Shown: positions 41,731 to 50,914, counted from the stretch's first letter. The stretch: 64,000 nt of DNA from Ruminococcus sp. (GCA_015066785.1 SVNT01000004.1:1-64000); one strand, 5' to 3'. Made by a program: numbers and translations. The notes: generated by a model not told the origin, from the sequence alone.

Positions 41731-43628
41731 TCTTCTGTACCTCCCTCACTGTCTGTTTCGGAGCTTTTGGGATTGCTGTCCACTTTTTTCTTCATCATAA
41801 CAACTGCAACTATGGCACCAACAAGCACAACTCCTCCGATTGCTATTAGAATAACAATCGGTGTTACAGAATTGTCTTTCTTTTCAGTATCAACATCAGC
41901 CATAACATCGACAGTTTCTTCTGTGGTAGTTTCGGTAGTTGCTTCTGTCGGCTGAGTTGTTTCAGCTTCTGTTTCAGACTCAACAACCTTGTCAGCAAGT
42001 TTAATTGTTCCATCATCAAGTATAGTTGCACCCTCCGCAACAAGATTATTGATTTCAGGTATTGATAAGCCTGTTGTCATATAGGCTCTCAGAATATTGT
42101 TAGTGCCGACATAGATTTTCTTAACAGTAAACTGATTGGTGTAATTGTTGCTGACAGTTATAGTGTAGATACCTTCTTCGGTATATTCGGCGCCGTCCTT
42201 TGCAGGTCCATTAAATCTTGTATCTTCAACAAGACCGTCTGCACTGTCCTTCAAAACCTCACGTTTTATATTAACATTCAAATATCTTGATTTTGCAAGG
42301 TCAAGACGGAAGCCGTTTTCTGTCATTGAGCTGTTAGTAAGCTCACTTCCTGTTACAATATCAAAGGGGTAGACCATACAGTTTCCGTTACGCACAGAGA
42401 ATTTGAAGAAAATACGGTAATGCCCCTCGCTATCAATAAATCCGTCTTCTGTAACTTCATAATCAAGTGCTACTTCGTAGTCGCCTTCTTCAAAAAGTTG
42501 CACCTTTGTATCAGCACCGAAAGAGGTATTGGCTTTAAGATAATCAGTATATATAATTATCTCCGATTCATTATTTCTGTCTGTATATTTAATAAACAAA
42601 GCTCCTCTTCCAAAATTCATAGGACCTTTTTCAAAATACTCGTCGTATCCATCTGTATCAGCTGTGATTGACAAATTATCTTTCCCATCCAATTTATCAA
42701 TATCTTGATTTAACCTAAAATACAACGCTACTTTATCACCAACATTCTTTAAGAAAACCACATTCCCGTTTTCATCAGTAATATCCTGAGTATATCCGCT
42801 AACAAAGAAATTGCCTAAATCCCAATCTTTATGAGGGTCTTTTTCACTTATTGCAGTCTCTCCAGAGTAGCTATCAAAATTCTCCACCCTTACTCTTTTG
42901 CCGAGACTATATGTTTTATCTATAACATCTGCATTTCCATTTGATGTATAAGCATAGAACTCATAAACCTCAGCGTATTTCTTATAATTGAATTTATCCG
43001 TATCTATGAAAAGGAAATTGCTGTTTTCAGTTCTGATACGAGTTTCATATGCTACCACGACTTTATAATAACAGCCGTTTATCAGTTCAATATCCTTTGC
43101 AGTATAAAATGCTTCAGAATTGGTAGGAGTCGTGCTAAATATATTTCTCAGACGAACAGCATTAGTCCAGTTCATTCTGTCCATAGAAGTCTGAAGCCAT
43201 ATCGTACCTTTTTTTATTTCCCCACCAATACTTTTACCGTCAATCTTTTCCGTGCTGTCGCTGTATAAATGCCACGAGTCAATGCCGGCGTTAAGTAAAG
43301 TATCATCATATTCGTAAATTAAGGACAACTCTCCGTCCGCAATTTCATAAGCGGGAACACCGTTCTTATCGGCAACAGACTTAACATTTCCGCCTAACAG
43401 AAATTCGCCATATGTATTATCTTTTGTGGTTGCAGTATAGCTTTCAGCAGAGGAAATCTCATATTCACTCTTTTCTCCGAATTCATAGAGCTTTCCGACA
43501 ACAGCTGTATCTCCGTTTTCTGCAAAAGTCGGAATATGCACTAAGAATAACAGCATAACAGCCGAAACAACAAACGATGATAATCTAGTAATCATTCTTT
43601 TAATCATAGGCTTCACTTCCGTCCTCAT
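41727..43628 (-). CDS. Secreted, membrane-anchored surface protein
   Basis: The 633-residue protein has a signal peptide (VVSAVMLLFLVHIPTFA), a beta-rich ectodomain of about 520 residues, a Thr/Glu-rich stalk (ETTQPTEATTETTTEETV), one membrane helix (VILIAIGGVVLVGAIVAVVMM) and a charged tail. It has no sortase motif. The segment YVGTNNILRAYMTTGLSIPE recurs in Firmicutes surface proteins as I recall. The start at 43628 follows AGAAGGAAAA; an in-frame ATG at 43607 is an alternative. It is coupled to the toxin-like lipoprotein, so it may display, hold or receive it. Confidence 0.75.
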   Translation of the reverse strand: MRTEVKPMIKRMITRLSSFVVSAVMLLFLVHIPTFAENGDTAVVGKLYEFGEKSEYEISSAESYTATTKDNTYGEFLLGGNVKSVADKNGVPAYEIADGELSLIYEYDDTLLNAGIDSWHLYSDSTEKIDGKSIGGEIKKGTIWLQTSMDRMNWTNAVRLRNIFSTTPTNSEAFYTAKDIELINGCYYKVVVAYETRIRTENSNFLFIDTDKFNYKKYAEVYEFYAYTSNGNADVIDKTYSLGKRVRVENFDSYSGETAISEKDPHKDWDLGNFFVSGYTQDITDENGNVVFLKNVGDKVALYFRLNQDIDKLDGKDNLSITADTDGYDEYFEKGPMNFGRGALFIKYTDRNNESEIIIYTDYLKANTSFGADTKVQLFEEGDYEVALDYEVTEDGFIDSEGHYRIFFKFSVRNGNCMVYPFDIVTGSELTNSSMTENGFRLDLAKSRYLNVNIKREVLKDSADGLVEDTRFNGPAKDGAEYTEEGIYTITVSNNYTNQFTVKKIYVGTNNILRAYMTTGLSIPEINNLVAEGATILDDGTIKLADKVVESETEAETTQPTEATTETTTEETVDVMADVDTEKKDNSVTPIVILIAIGGVVLVGAIVAVVMMKKKVDSNPKSSETDSEGGTEE

Positions 43629-43843
43629 TTATTTTCCTTCTAATATTGTGGCATTGTAACAGTTTTTCTGCTTCCTATATACATTATAACATAGTCATTG
43701 TACCAAAATCAGTACACCAAACGACAGGTTCCGAGGTTTTTTAAGATATAATTATATTATACCATAAAAATAGGCAAAAAGCAATAAAATGCTCATTAAA
43801 TTTTGAGTACGATTTGTCGAAAATGCAAACACTCATCCTTCAA
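43629..43843 (-). promoter_or_regulatory. Promoter region of the surface protein/toxin operon
   Basis: Two TATAAT sequences lie on the minus strand, near 43691 and 43757, the latter as TGGTATAAT (extended -10). No gene is seen in these 215 nt. Confidence 0.5.
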
Positions 43844-44941
43844 CTATTTCCTAATCCTCACCCTATACTCCTCAAACTCAATTTCGCCGTTTTCCGCCTT
43901 GCTTCTGAGTTCAAGGGCATAATCTGCCCATTCAGCAAATTCAGTTTGTGTCATCTTCTTTTTGAGGTATCTGGCATAATGCTGCTTATACGCTTTGTTG
44001 TAAACATTCCAGTAAGGATTGGTCTTGATTTTATCAGCATATTTCTTTCTATGCCCCATATCACGGCATACTCTACCGGCCATACCCTCTATTTCTCTTG
44101 TACAGTAATCAGAAAACAGACCTGCTGTGAGAAGAAAATACTTACCGCAGTAGCCGCATTTTTTCGGCAGATAATGTTGCTCCAGTCCCTTGAATAATTC
44201 AATATACAGATAACCTCCGAGTGTTGTGAATGTGTAATACTGACACAATTCGGGGGATTTCTTTTTCCACAGGACTTCGTAAGATAACCGCATTACACCC
44301 GACGGCTCTAATCGTTCATATGGCTGTGCACTGAAATATGGTTCATCCCTGCGGTTATAAACAACCTCTGCGGTTTCATTGTTATCAAGATAGCGACTTT
44401 GACTGTGTATTTTCTCTAAGAACGGCTCAAAGGTACGTTTCACACGGATAATGTCCTCAATGAAAACTCTCATTTCCGTTGCAAAGGCTTTTAATCTGTC
44501 GTTGAGCTTATAAATATCCCTGAGTAGTTCTGCGTCCTCCATATCGTTTGAGCCGATACGAACATAGAAGTGGTAGTGTTCTTCCGTATCAGCGTCAATC
44601 AGCTCATCTTCCTCAAATGCCCAACTGTGAAGATTGAGAATGGTGCGTAACGTATCACGCTGTATATCCATAGAGCCGTATGGCGGTGTATTTGCTATCA
44701 TCTGCTCAATTTTAGCGTAGAACGCAATCGCTCCCTGAAACAGCTTTTCGCTTTCATCAGCTTCACGCATATCTTCGGGATAATGCAGTATTGTTTCGTA
44801 TCGTTTGCATTCTGAGTAAAGCTTATCAAGCTCTCTATAACGTTTATCAAGTATCTTTTCAAGAATTTCTCCGACTACATATTTCTTTGCTCCGTTTATA
44901 TAAACCGTAGTACCGTTAAAATAAGCTGAAAAACCTGTCAT
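43844..44941 (-). CDS. DUF6076 family protein
   Basis: The 365-residue protein is largely helical. It has a zinc-ribbon-like CGYCGKYF followed by SDYCTR and GRVCRDMGHRKKYADKI near 270-310, and the C-terminal helix QTEFAEWADYALELRSKAEN. This is the layout of DUF6076 proteins common on Firmicutes mobile elements. The Cys/His cluster suggests metal binding, perhaps with DNA or RNA; the function is unknown. Confidence 0.75.
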   Translation of the reverse strand: MTGFSAYFNGTTVYINGAKKYVVGEILEKILDKRYRELDKLYSECKRYETILHYPEDMREADESEKLFQGAIAFYAKIEQMIANTPPYGSMDIQRDTLRTILNLHSWAFEEDELIDADTEEHYHFYVRIGSNDMEDAELLRDIYKLNDRLKAFATEMRVFIEDIIRVKRTFEPFLEKIHSQSRYLDNNETAEVVYNRRDEPYFSAQPYERLEPSGVMRLSYEVLWKKKSPELCQYYTFTTLGGYLYIELFKGLEQHYLPKKCGYCGKYFLLTAGLFSDYCTREIEGMAGRVCRDMGHRKKYADKIKTNPYWNVYNKAYKQHYARYLKKKMTQTEFAEWADYALELRSKAENGEIEFEEYRVRIRK

Positions 44942-45128
44942 TGCAATTCTCCTTTAGCAGTTATTTTCTCCATTGTATCACATCTACTATTTCCAGTCAA
45001 CTCAGAACCCCCCATTTTCAAAAATATTTTCTTTCAGTTTTTTCATTGTGGGACTTTTTTGAGATGCTGAATATTACAAATCAAAATTTTAAACAGCGTA
45101 ATCAAGCCGTTTCAGAGATGTTTGTGCA

Positions 45129-45200
45129 AAAATAGATGTTACCTTTCAAAAAGTAGAGTATATGCAGAAATAGATGTGAAAATAGTTGTAAATAGAGTAT
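45129..45200. repeat. Short AAATAGATGT-type repeats
   Basis: Near-repeats AAATAGATGT, AAATAGATGTG, AAATAGTTGTA and AAATAGAG lie just upstream of the replication operon promoter. They could be repressor sites or replication iterons. The rest of 44942-45128 shows no gene. Confidence 0.5.
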
Positions 45201-45214
45201 GCCTATCACATCTA

Positions 45215-45261
45215 TTGACTTTGCGGATTATGTTGGATATAATGAGAATGCAACGTTGCAT
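45215..45261 (+). promoter_or_regulatory. Promoter and palindromic operator of the replication operon
   Basis: TTGACT (45215-45220), 17 nt, TATAAT (45238-45243). The perfect palindrome ATGCAACGTTGCAT (45248-45261) covers the expected transcript start, so a dimeric repressor probably controls the HTH-primase-helicase genes. Confidence 0.85.
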
Positions 45262-45361
45262 AAGTACCTTGACAACTGAATATCCCTCTCCGGACACGCC
45301 TGTTACATAGCGTAAAGCTGTGTCGGTCAAAGACCGATTTTATGAAAAGGAGGTATTCAAT

Positions 45362-45565
45362 ATGAATACTACCAACAGACGTGTGCTTACTATTAAAGAA
45401 GCAGCAAAACTTATTGATGGACTTACTGAATATCGTATCCGTCAGATGTGCATTTCAGGTCAGCTCCCGTGCTTTATGGCAGGGAAAAAGTATCTGATTG
45501 CAGAAGAAAATCTGTATAAGGCTGTGTTCGGGAAGGATTACAGGAGGGAGAGTGATGTTGCGTGA
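45362..45565 (+). CDS. Excisionase-family HTH DNA-binding protein
   Basis: This 67-residue winged-helix protein has RRVLTIKEAAKLIDGLTEYR, then IRQMCISGQLPCFMAGKKYL and an N-terminal beta strand, the MerR/excisionase helix-turn-helix pattern. It may direct excision or regulate the operon. The start follows AAAAGGAGGT, and its stop overlaps the next gene. Confidence 0.88.
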   Translation: MNTTNRRVLTIKEAAKLIDGLTEYRIRQMCISGQLPCFMAGKKYLIAEENLYKAVFGKDYRRESDVA

Positions 45566-46149
45566 TTGACTTCAAGGGAATCAAGGATGCAGTGCCTGTT
45601 CCAGTCGCCGCTGAGCATTATGGCTTGGCGGTGCGTAACGGAATGACGCAGTGTATCTTTCACGATGACCGCAATCCTTCTATGAAGCTGTATGACGACC
45701 ATTTCTATTGTTTCGGCTGTACGGAACACGGCGATGTAATCTCTCTTACGGCAAGGCTGTTCAGTCTTACTCCGCTTGAAGCGGCAAAGAAGCTGTGTAC
45801 TGATTTCGGTATTTCCTGTAATAAGGACAAGCCATATATCAGACGACACATCAGAATTGAAACACAGCGTGAAAAGGAGCAGAAAGCATTTCGCATTCTC
45901 TCCGATTATTACAGGCTGCTGAAAGAGTATCGTGATGAATATAAACCGAAAAGTGAAGCAGAGCCTTTTCACCCTCTCTTTGAGGAAAGCCTGCAAAACC
46001 TTGAACTGTACGGACATTACTGCGATATTTTTATCACAGGCACAACAGACGAACGCAAGGACTTTTTAGAAAACGGAAAGGAGATTATCGCTTATGCAGA
46101 CAGCAGAAACAGAAATTGTACAGCAGAATGTGAACCTATCGCAGTGTGA
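45562..46149 (+). CDS. CHC2 zinc-finger primase-like protein
   Basis: The 195-residue protein has the DnaG-type zinc finger CIFHDDRNPSMKLY and HFYCFGCTEHGDVISL, then a helical region with no full TOPRIM catalytic core. It probably works with the downstream helicase in element replication. It uses a GTG start that overlaps the previous stop by 4 nt, and its end overlaps the helicase gene by 56 nt. Confidence 0.87.
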   Translation: MIDFKGIKDAVPVPVAAEHYGLAVRNGMTQCIFHDDRNPSMKLYDDHFYCFGCTEHGDVISLTARLFSLTPLEAAKKLCTDFGISCNKDKPYIRRHIRIETQREKEQKAFRILSDYYRLLKEYRDEYKPKSEAEPFHPLFEESLQNLELYGHYCDIFITGTTDERKDFLENGKEIIAYADSRNRNCTAECEPIAV

Positions 46150-47449
46150 AATTCCGACACCTACACCAGCGTGGCTCATTGACAACAAAATCCACGAGGT
46201 AGTGTTCTGCAAGGAGCTTCTTAGTGAACACAAGGTGCTCTGTATCAACGGACAGTTTTATGATGTGGACGGGTATATCCCTGACAGCGAAATTAAAACT
46301 GAAATCTACGAAAAGCTTAAACCTCACATTTCCGCAGGGCTTGCAAATCGTGTAACACAGCTTCTTTCTGCGTTGCAGTATGAAGCGTATTCTCCCGAAA
46401 TTGTCCTTAACCCTGACGAAATTCATCTGCTGAACGGAACGCTCAATGTTGACGGAACATTTACGGAGGAAAAGAAATTCTGCTATAACCGTTTGAACGT
46501 CAGGTATAATCCAGAAGCTGAAATGTCAGCCGAGTTTCTGAAATTCCTTGATGAGCTTCTCAATTCTGAGGACATTGTGACATTACAGGAATGGCTCGGC
46601 TACTTACTGACGCCAAACACAAAGGCTCAGAAAATGTTAATGCTTGTGGGTAACGGCGGCGAGGGCAAAAGCCGTATCGGCGTACTGCTGAAAGACATCT
46701 TCAAGGAAGGTATGGCGACAGGCAATCTGCAATATCTTGAAACAAATCCCTTTGCCCGTGCTGTACTGGAGAAAGCGTATCTGTTTCTTGACGACGATAT
46801 GAAAATGGAGGCTCTTACGCAGACGAATATGCTGAAAACCATTATCACAAACGAGGGTCCTATGCTCATTGAAAAGAAACGAGTGCAGGCTTACCCTGCA
46901 AGTATTTTTTCAAAGCTTATGGGATTTGGCAACGGAACGCTCAATGCGGCGAATGACAAATCTGACGCATTTTTCCGCAGGCAGATTATCATCACCACAA
47001 AACCAAAGCCAGATGGCAGAGTTGATGACCCTTTTCTTGTGGAGAAATTTATCGCAGACAAGGAAGGCATTTTCTTATGGATGTTCAAGGGTCTTCAAAG
47101 GCTTGCCGCAAATAATTTCAGGTTCACCATAAGTCAGCAGGCGCAGGATAATCTGAAAAGGAGTATCGAGGACAGTTGTAACATTATCGGTTTTCTTTCC
47201 GATGAACAGCTTGTAAAATTCGGCTCAGACCTTGAATGTTCGACAGCAGATTTGTATAGTGGCTATTGTTACTGGTGTAGCCTTAATGGCTTGACAGCAT
47301 TGAAGCGTGATTGCTTCAACTCTTGGTTGAAACAGAATTATCAGAAGTATGGCTTGCAGTACGGTGAGAAAATTATTTCGCACACTTCGGGTAAATACGC
47401 ACGAGGTTATCAGGGCATTGATACAACCTATCGCAGTAGTGCAAAGTGA
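46094..47449 (+). CDS. P4-type primase-helicase (SF3/D5-like)
   Basis: This 451-residue SF3 helicase of phages and plasmids has the D5-type N-terminal region (LQEWLGYLLTPNTKAQKMLM), Walker A GNGGEGKS and Walker B-like KAYLFLDDDMK. A later arginine region follows (DAFFRRQIIITTKP), with a C-terminal winged-helix-like part. It should unwind the element origin for autonomous replication after excision. The start follows GAAAACGGAAAGGAG within the primase-like gene. Confidence 0.88.
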   Translation: MQTAETEIVQQNVNLSQCEIPTPTPAWLIDNKIHEVVFCKELLSEHKVLCINGQFYDVDGYIPDSEIKTEIYEKLKPHISAGLANRVTQLLSALQYEAYSPEIVLNPDEIHLLNGTLNVDGTFTEEKKFCYNRLNVRYNPEAEMSAEFLKFLDELLNSEDIVTLQEWLGYLLTPNTKAQKMLMLVGNGGEGKSRIGVLLKDIFKEGMATGNLQYLETNPFARAVLEKAYLFLDDDMKMEALTQTNMLKTIITNEGPMLIEKKRVQAYPASIFSKLMGFGNGTLNAANDKSDAFFRRQIIITTKPKPDGRVDDPFLVEKFIADKEGIFLWMFKGLQRLAANNFRFTISQQAQDNLKRSIEDSCNIIGFLSDEQLVKFGSDLECSTADLYSGYCYWCSLNGLTALKRDCFNSWLKQNYQKYGLQYGEKIISHTSGKYARGYQGIDTTYRSSAK

Positions 47450-47460
47450 ACTTCAAAAAC

Positions 47461-47593
47461 GCTGTGCTCCCTGTGCCAAGTGCGTAAAATCGGGGAATTT
47501 GCTGTGCTGTATGGTGTGCCACGCTGTGCCGAGCTGTGCTTTGATGTGCCGATTGGCACGGCGAAAACCGCATAAAATCGAGATTGGCACAGC
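47461..47593. repeat. TGTGCC-repeat region, candidate origin
   Basis: Seven copies of (G)CTGTGC(C) or close variants lie at 47461, 47471, 47501, 47514, 47523, 47533 and 47544, followed by inverted copies GGCAC (47555) and GGCACAGC (47586). GC(G/A)TAAAATCG occurs twice (near 47482 and 47570). Position between the helicase and relaxase genes suits an origin of replication or transfer. A hairpin GTTACTTTC/GAAAGTAAC follows near 47738. No gene is supported in 47450-47790. Confidence 0.6.
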
Positions 47594-47790
47594 AAGCACA
47601 TCAATTTCCGAGTTGAGTTTACACGAGGATTTCTGAGGCAGTATTGCCGAATAGGGAGTGCAGAGGGAACGTCTGCCGCAATGACGCTTTTGATAGAAAT
47701 GTACGGTACGGAAATGGATGTCAAAAGTGTCTTTGCGTTACTTTCGCAGAAAGTAACAAAGGCAAAAGCAAGCTTATTCAGAGAGGAGAA

Positions 47791-48924
47791 TTGCTTATCG
47801 AAAAAAGAAGTATCAGCGGTGTTATCGGTAAGGGCGACCTTTATCATAATAACCGCAGATTTGTTGCAGAAAATGTTGACAAGAGCAGAATTGCCGACAA
47901 CATTACAATCATCAGTGAGGATGTTAAATCTGTATATCATGAGCTGTTTGATGAAGCTCTTGCTGAATACAACTCCAAGCAGAAACGCAAGGACAGGATT
48001 ATCAAAGACTATCATGACCATATCAGGCACAGCCGACAGGAAAAGGAGTTTCACGAAGTCATATTTCAGATTGGAAACAAGGACGACACTCCCTGCGGCT
48101 CTGATATATCCAAAAGAGTAACCGAAGCTCTGAAACAATATGCTGAGAGCTTTCATCAGCGCAATCCGCACCTGAGAATGTTCAACGCTATTATTCATCT
48201 TGATGAAGCAACACCGCATATTCATATAGACTTCGTTCCCTTTGCAACAGAACAGAAGCGTGGATTATCAACGAGAGTTTCGCTCTCAAAGGCATTGGAA
48301 CAGCAAGGTTTCAAAAGTGAAGGAAAGCTCAATACCTGTTCAAAGCTGTGGATTGACAACGAAAAACAGGTGCTTGCGGATATTATGAAAACTCTCGATA
48401 TTGAATGGGAGCAGAAAGGAACTCATAATGAGCATTTGTCGGTTTTGGATTACAAGAAAAAAGAGCGTAAAAAGGAAGTTGCGGCACTTGAAAATAAGCT
48501 ATCAAAGCTTTCTGAAAAGGAAACAAAAATCAAGGCGATTGATAATATTCCTACGAAGAAAACTCTGCTTGGTGATAATCTGACGGTCAGTCGTGAGGAT
48601 TATGAAAGCCTTGCGGCTACTGCAAAGAAACAGATTGCCTCCGAGAAAAAGGAAAAGAAGCAAAAAACGGAGATTATTAAACTTCAACAGGAAAACGCTC
48701 AGCTAAAATCTGAGCTTACTGTCGAGAAGAAAAAGAACGCAGACTCAAAATCCATAAATTTGCGTATAGAAAATGCGAAGCTGAAAGAGCAGAATTCCAA
48801 AATGGAGTCTGTTCTGAAAAAAGCTGAGGAGTTTCTGAAAGGCAAAGGACTATACGAGCTGTTTCAGAATTTTGTTCTCGGAATTGGTAGGAATAAGGGT
48901 AGAAATAAGGACGGATTGGAATAA
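47791..48924 (+). CDS. MobV-family relaxase (plasmid recombination/mobilization protein)
   Basis: The 377-residue protein begins LLIEKRSISGVIGKGDLYHN and has the MobV signature NAIIHLDEATPHIHIDFVP with the histidine pair. The C-terminal third is a long coiled coil. It should nick oriT and lead single-stranded transfer with help from a conjugative element. The start is proposed as TTG at 47791 after GAGAGGAG, because the family pattern begins here; an upstream ATG at 47644 adds 49 residues without family features. Confidence 0.9.
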   Translation: MLIEKRSISGVIGKGDLYHNNRRFVAENVDKSRIADNITIISEDVKSVYHELFDEALAEYNSKQKRKDRIIKDYHDHIRHSRQEKEFHEVIFQIGNKDDTPCGSDISKRVTEALKQYAESFHQRNPHLRMFNAIIHLDEATPHIHIDFVPFATEQKRGLSTRVSLSKALEQQGFKSEGKLNTCSKLWIDNEKQVLADIMKTLDIEWEQKGTHNEHLSVLDYKKKERKKEVAALENKLSKLSEKETKIKAIDNIPTKKTLLGDNLTVSREDYESLAATAKKQIASEKKEKKQKTEIIKLQQENAQLKSELTVEKKKNADSKSINLRIENAKLKEQNSKMESVLKKAEEFLKGKGLYELFQNFVLGIGRNKGRNKDGLE

Positions 48925-48961
48925 AACTTTTGCATTTGACCCCGAAATTTTCTCCAAGTAC

Positions 48962-49002
48962 TTGACAAACGCATAATAAATCTGTATAATCGCTTTAAAG
49001 CG
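48962..49002 (+). promoter_or_regulatory. Promoter and palindrome of the tnpV-int genes
   Basis: TTGACA (48962-48967), 17 nt, TATAAT (48985-48990), then the palindrome CGCTTTAAAGCG (48991-49002) over the expected transcript start, a likely repressor site controlling integrase. Confidence 0.85.
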
Positions 49003-49059
49003 CTAAATCAACTTGTAGGATAGTCTTTACGCATAAACCAAAAACGGAGGAAAAATCTT

Positions 49060-49443
49060 ATGAAAAAAGAGTTTACAGAGATTGTCGGCGGAACAGAAAT
49101 CCGCTATGTTCTTGATGAAGCAACGGGAACTTATCTTCCCGACTGGGAGTTGTCTGAACAGCGTGAGCTTGGTCGCTACGGAAGAATGAGAGCTGAGTAT
49201 CTGAAAGAAAATCACAAAGGTCTGTATCAGGCAATGCTTATAAAAGGAACGCTGAACGAGCATTGCGCTGAGGTTGAGGATACAGCTTACGAGAGACTCG
49301 ACCGAATTGTAAAAGCTATGGCGAAGGCTGACGGGCTTACTGAAGAAATGAAAAACACCGACCTTTTTCACTGGGTCGGTATGATGAACAATTACAAAAA
49401 ATGTGCAGAGGAAATTATTTTTGACGAGATAATCTATGGGTAA
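49060..49443 (+). CDS. TnpV-family protein
   Basis: This 127-residue protein has GTYLPDWELSEQRELGRYGR, EYLKENHKGLYQAMLIKGTL and a helical end, matching TnpV proteins found beside integrases in clostridial transposons. The role is unclear. It lies 11 nt before the integrase with its own strong promoter. The start follows GGAGGAAAAAT. Confidence 0.87.
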   Translation: MKKEFTEIVGGTEIRYVLDEATGTYLPDWELSEQRELGRYGRMRAEYLKENHKGLYQAMLIKGTLNEHCAEVEDTAYERLDRIVKAMAKADGLTEEMKNTDLFHWVGMMNNYKKCAEEIIFDEIIYG

Positions 49444-49454
49444 GGAGGAAAAGG

Positions 49455-50873
49455 ATGGCGAGTATCGAAGAAAGAAAAAATAAAAGTGGAAAAATCACAA
49501 GTTATCGTATTCGTGTGTCGGCAGGCTACGATATAAAAGGCAAGCAAATTGTAAAACTTATGTCGTGGACTCCAAGTGCAGATATGACTAAACCGCAGAT
49601 AAAACGTGAACTGACGAGAGTAGCAGCAGAGTTTGAGAAAAAATGCGAGCTTGGACTCTGTGTTGATGACAAAATCACATTTGCGGAGCTTACGGAAATG
49701 TGGTTTAGAGATTACGGCGAGCACAACCTGAAAAAGACTACGCTCACAAGCTATCAAAGTTTATTAAGCAATATTCTGCCTGCTATCGGGCATATCAGCA
49801 TAGGAAAGCTCCAGCCACATCATTTAAATGAGTTTTATTCTGGTTTGCTCAATAGGAATGTAGAGTCCAACAAGGCTTCAAAGCCGACAGTTGATTTTAA
49901 AAAGTATATCAAGGTACACGATGGTGTTAAGCGTGATACTGTAATTATAAATCAAAAAGAGCTTTCAGAAAAAGCAGAAGTTTCCCTTACCACTATTAAA
50001 TGTCTGCTCAAAGGCGAGAATATTTCATATAGTGTAGCAAAACGTATCTGTAATGTTTTGAATTTAAAATATGAAGATACTTTTGAAGATGTAAAACGCC
50101 ATAATGTCAAATCAGCGACGGTCAAGCGTTATCACGCAGTAATTTCTTCTATTTGTTCGTTTGCTGTGTATCAAAATATCATAACGGTTAATCCTTGTAC
50201 GAGAGTTCGCGCTCCGAAAAAGGGTCAGCACGAAGCAGAATATCTGGAGGAAAACGAGGTACAGGAGTTGCTTCAGGCATTAAACGAAGCTCCTGAGCCT
50301 TTCAGAACAGCAATACAGATTTTATTGTTCACCGGTATGAGACGTGGAGAATTGTGCGGATTGGAATGGGATGACATTGACTTTGAGCATAACATCATAA
50401 ATGTTCGCAGAAATGTACTTTATACAAAGGCGACAGGGGTGTATGAGGATACTCCGAAGACAAAATCTTCTGTCAGAGGCATAAAGGTTTCCGATTTCGT
50501 TATGAAGCTTCTTGAAGAATACCGAGAATGGCAGAATATGCAAAAAGAGTTTTTCGGAACAGGATGGGGAAATAGCCCGAAAGTGTTCACAAACGAAACA
50601 GGCGTTCAGCTACATCCATCGTCAGTTTCAAAGTGGTTTTCCTCATTCAACAAGAAGCAAGGGCTAAAAAAGATACCTCTTCATTCTCTCAGACACACAT
50701 CAGCTTCACTTCTGATTATGAACGGTGTTCCTGTAAATGTCGTTTCAAAACGATTGGGACACAATAATTCCTCAACCACAACTTCAATTTATACACACGT
50801 TCTTCGCTCGGCTGACGAGCTTGCGGCAGAAGCACTGGATAATGTAATTCTTTCAAAGGTAAAACACGCTTGA
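49455..50873 (+). CDS. int: Tyrosine integrase with inserted XRE-like HTH
   Basis: The 472-residue recombinase has an arm-binding N-terminus (about 1-65), a core-binding domain (about 70-250) and a catalytic domain (about 265-460). The catalytic set is present: R in LLFTGMRRGELCGLEW near 295, LHSLRHTSA near 410, LGHNNSSTT and the nucleophile in SIYTHV near 445. Residues about 150-212 (INQKELSEKAEVSLTTIKCL to ICNVLNLKYED) read as an XRE-type helix-turn-helix inserted inside the core-binding domain. It should recombine attP with the tRNA-Thr anticodon-loop site. The start follows AAGGAGGAAAAGG. Confidence 0.95.
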   Translation: MASIEERKNKSGKITSYRIRVSAGYDIKGKQIVKLMSWTPSADMTKPQIKRELTRVAAEFEKKCELGLCVDDKITFAELTEMWFRDYGEHNLKKTTLTSYQSLLSNILPAIGHISIGKLQPHHLNEFYSGLLNRNVESNKASKPTVDFKKYIKVHDGVKRDTVIINQKELSEKAEVSLTTIKCLLKGENISYSVAKRICNVLNLKYEDTFEDVKRHNVKSATVKRYHAVISSICSFAVYQNIITVNPCTRVRAPKKGQHEAEYLEENEVQELLQALNEAPEPFRTAIQILLFTGMRRGELCGLEWDDIDFEHNIINVRRNVLYTKATGVYEDTPKTKSSVRGIKVSDFVMKLLEEYREWQNMQKEFFGTGWGNSPKVFTNETGVQLHPSSVSKWFSSFNKKQGLKKIPLHSLRHTSASLLIMNGVPVNVVSKRLGHNNSSTTTSIYTHVLRSADELAAEALDNVILSKVKHA

Positions 50874-50880
50874 TATATTA

Positions 50881-50914
50881 AGGCAGATGAGATACGCTTT
50901 CATCTGCCTTTTTA
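50881..50914 (+). terminator. Terminator after integrase
   Basis: AGGCAGATGA/TCATCTGCCT with a T-rich tail begins 7 nt after the int stop. Confidence 0.9.

Noticed and set aside
47681-48121. Overlapping 146-codon frame across the relaxase start
   Set aside because: It has no family features and lies in another frame of the MobV gene, whose signature motifs are in the chosen frame.
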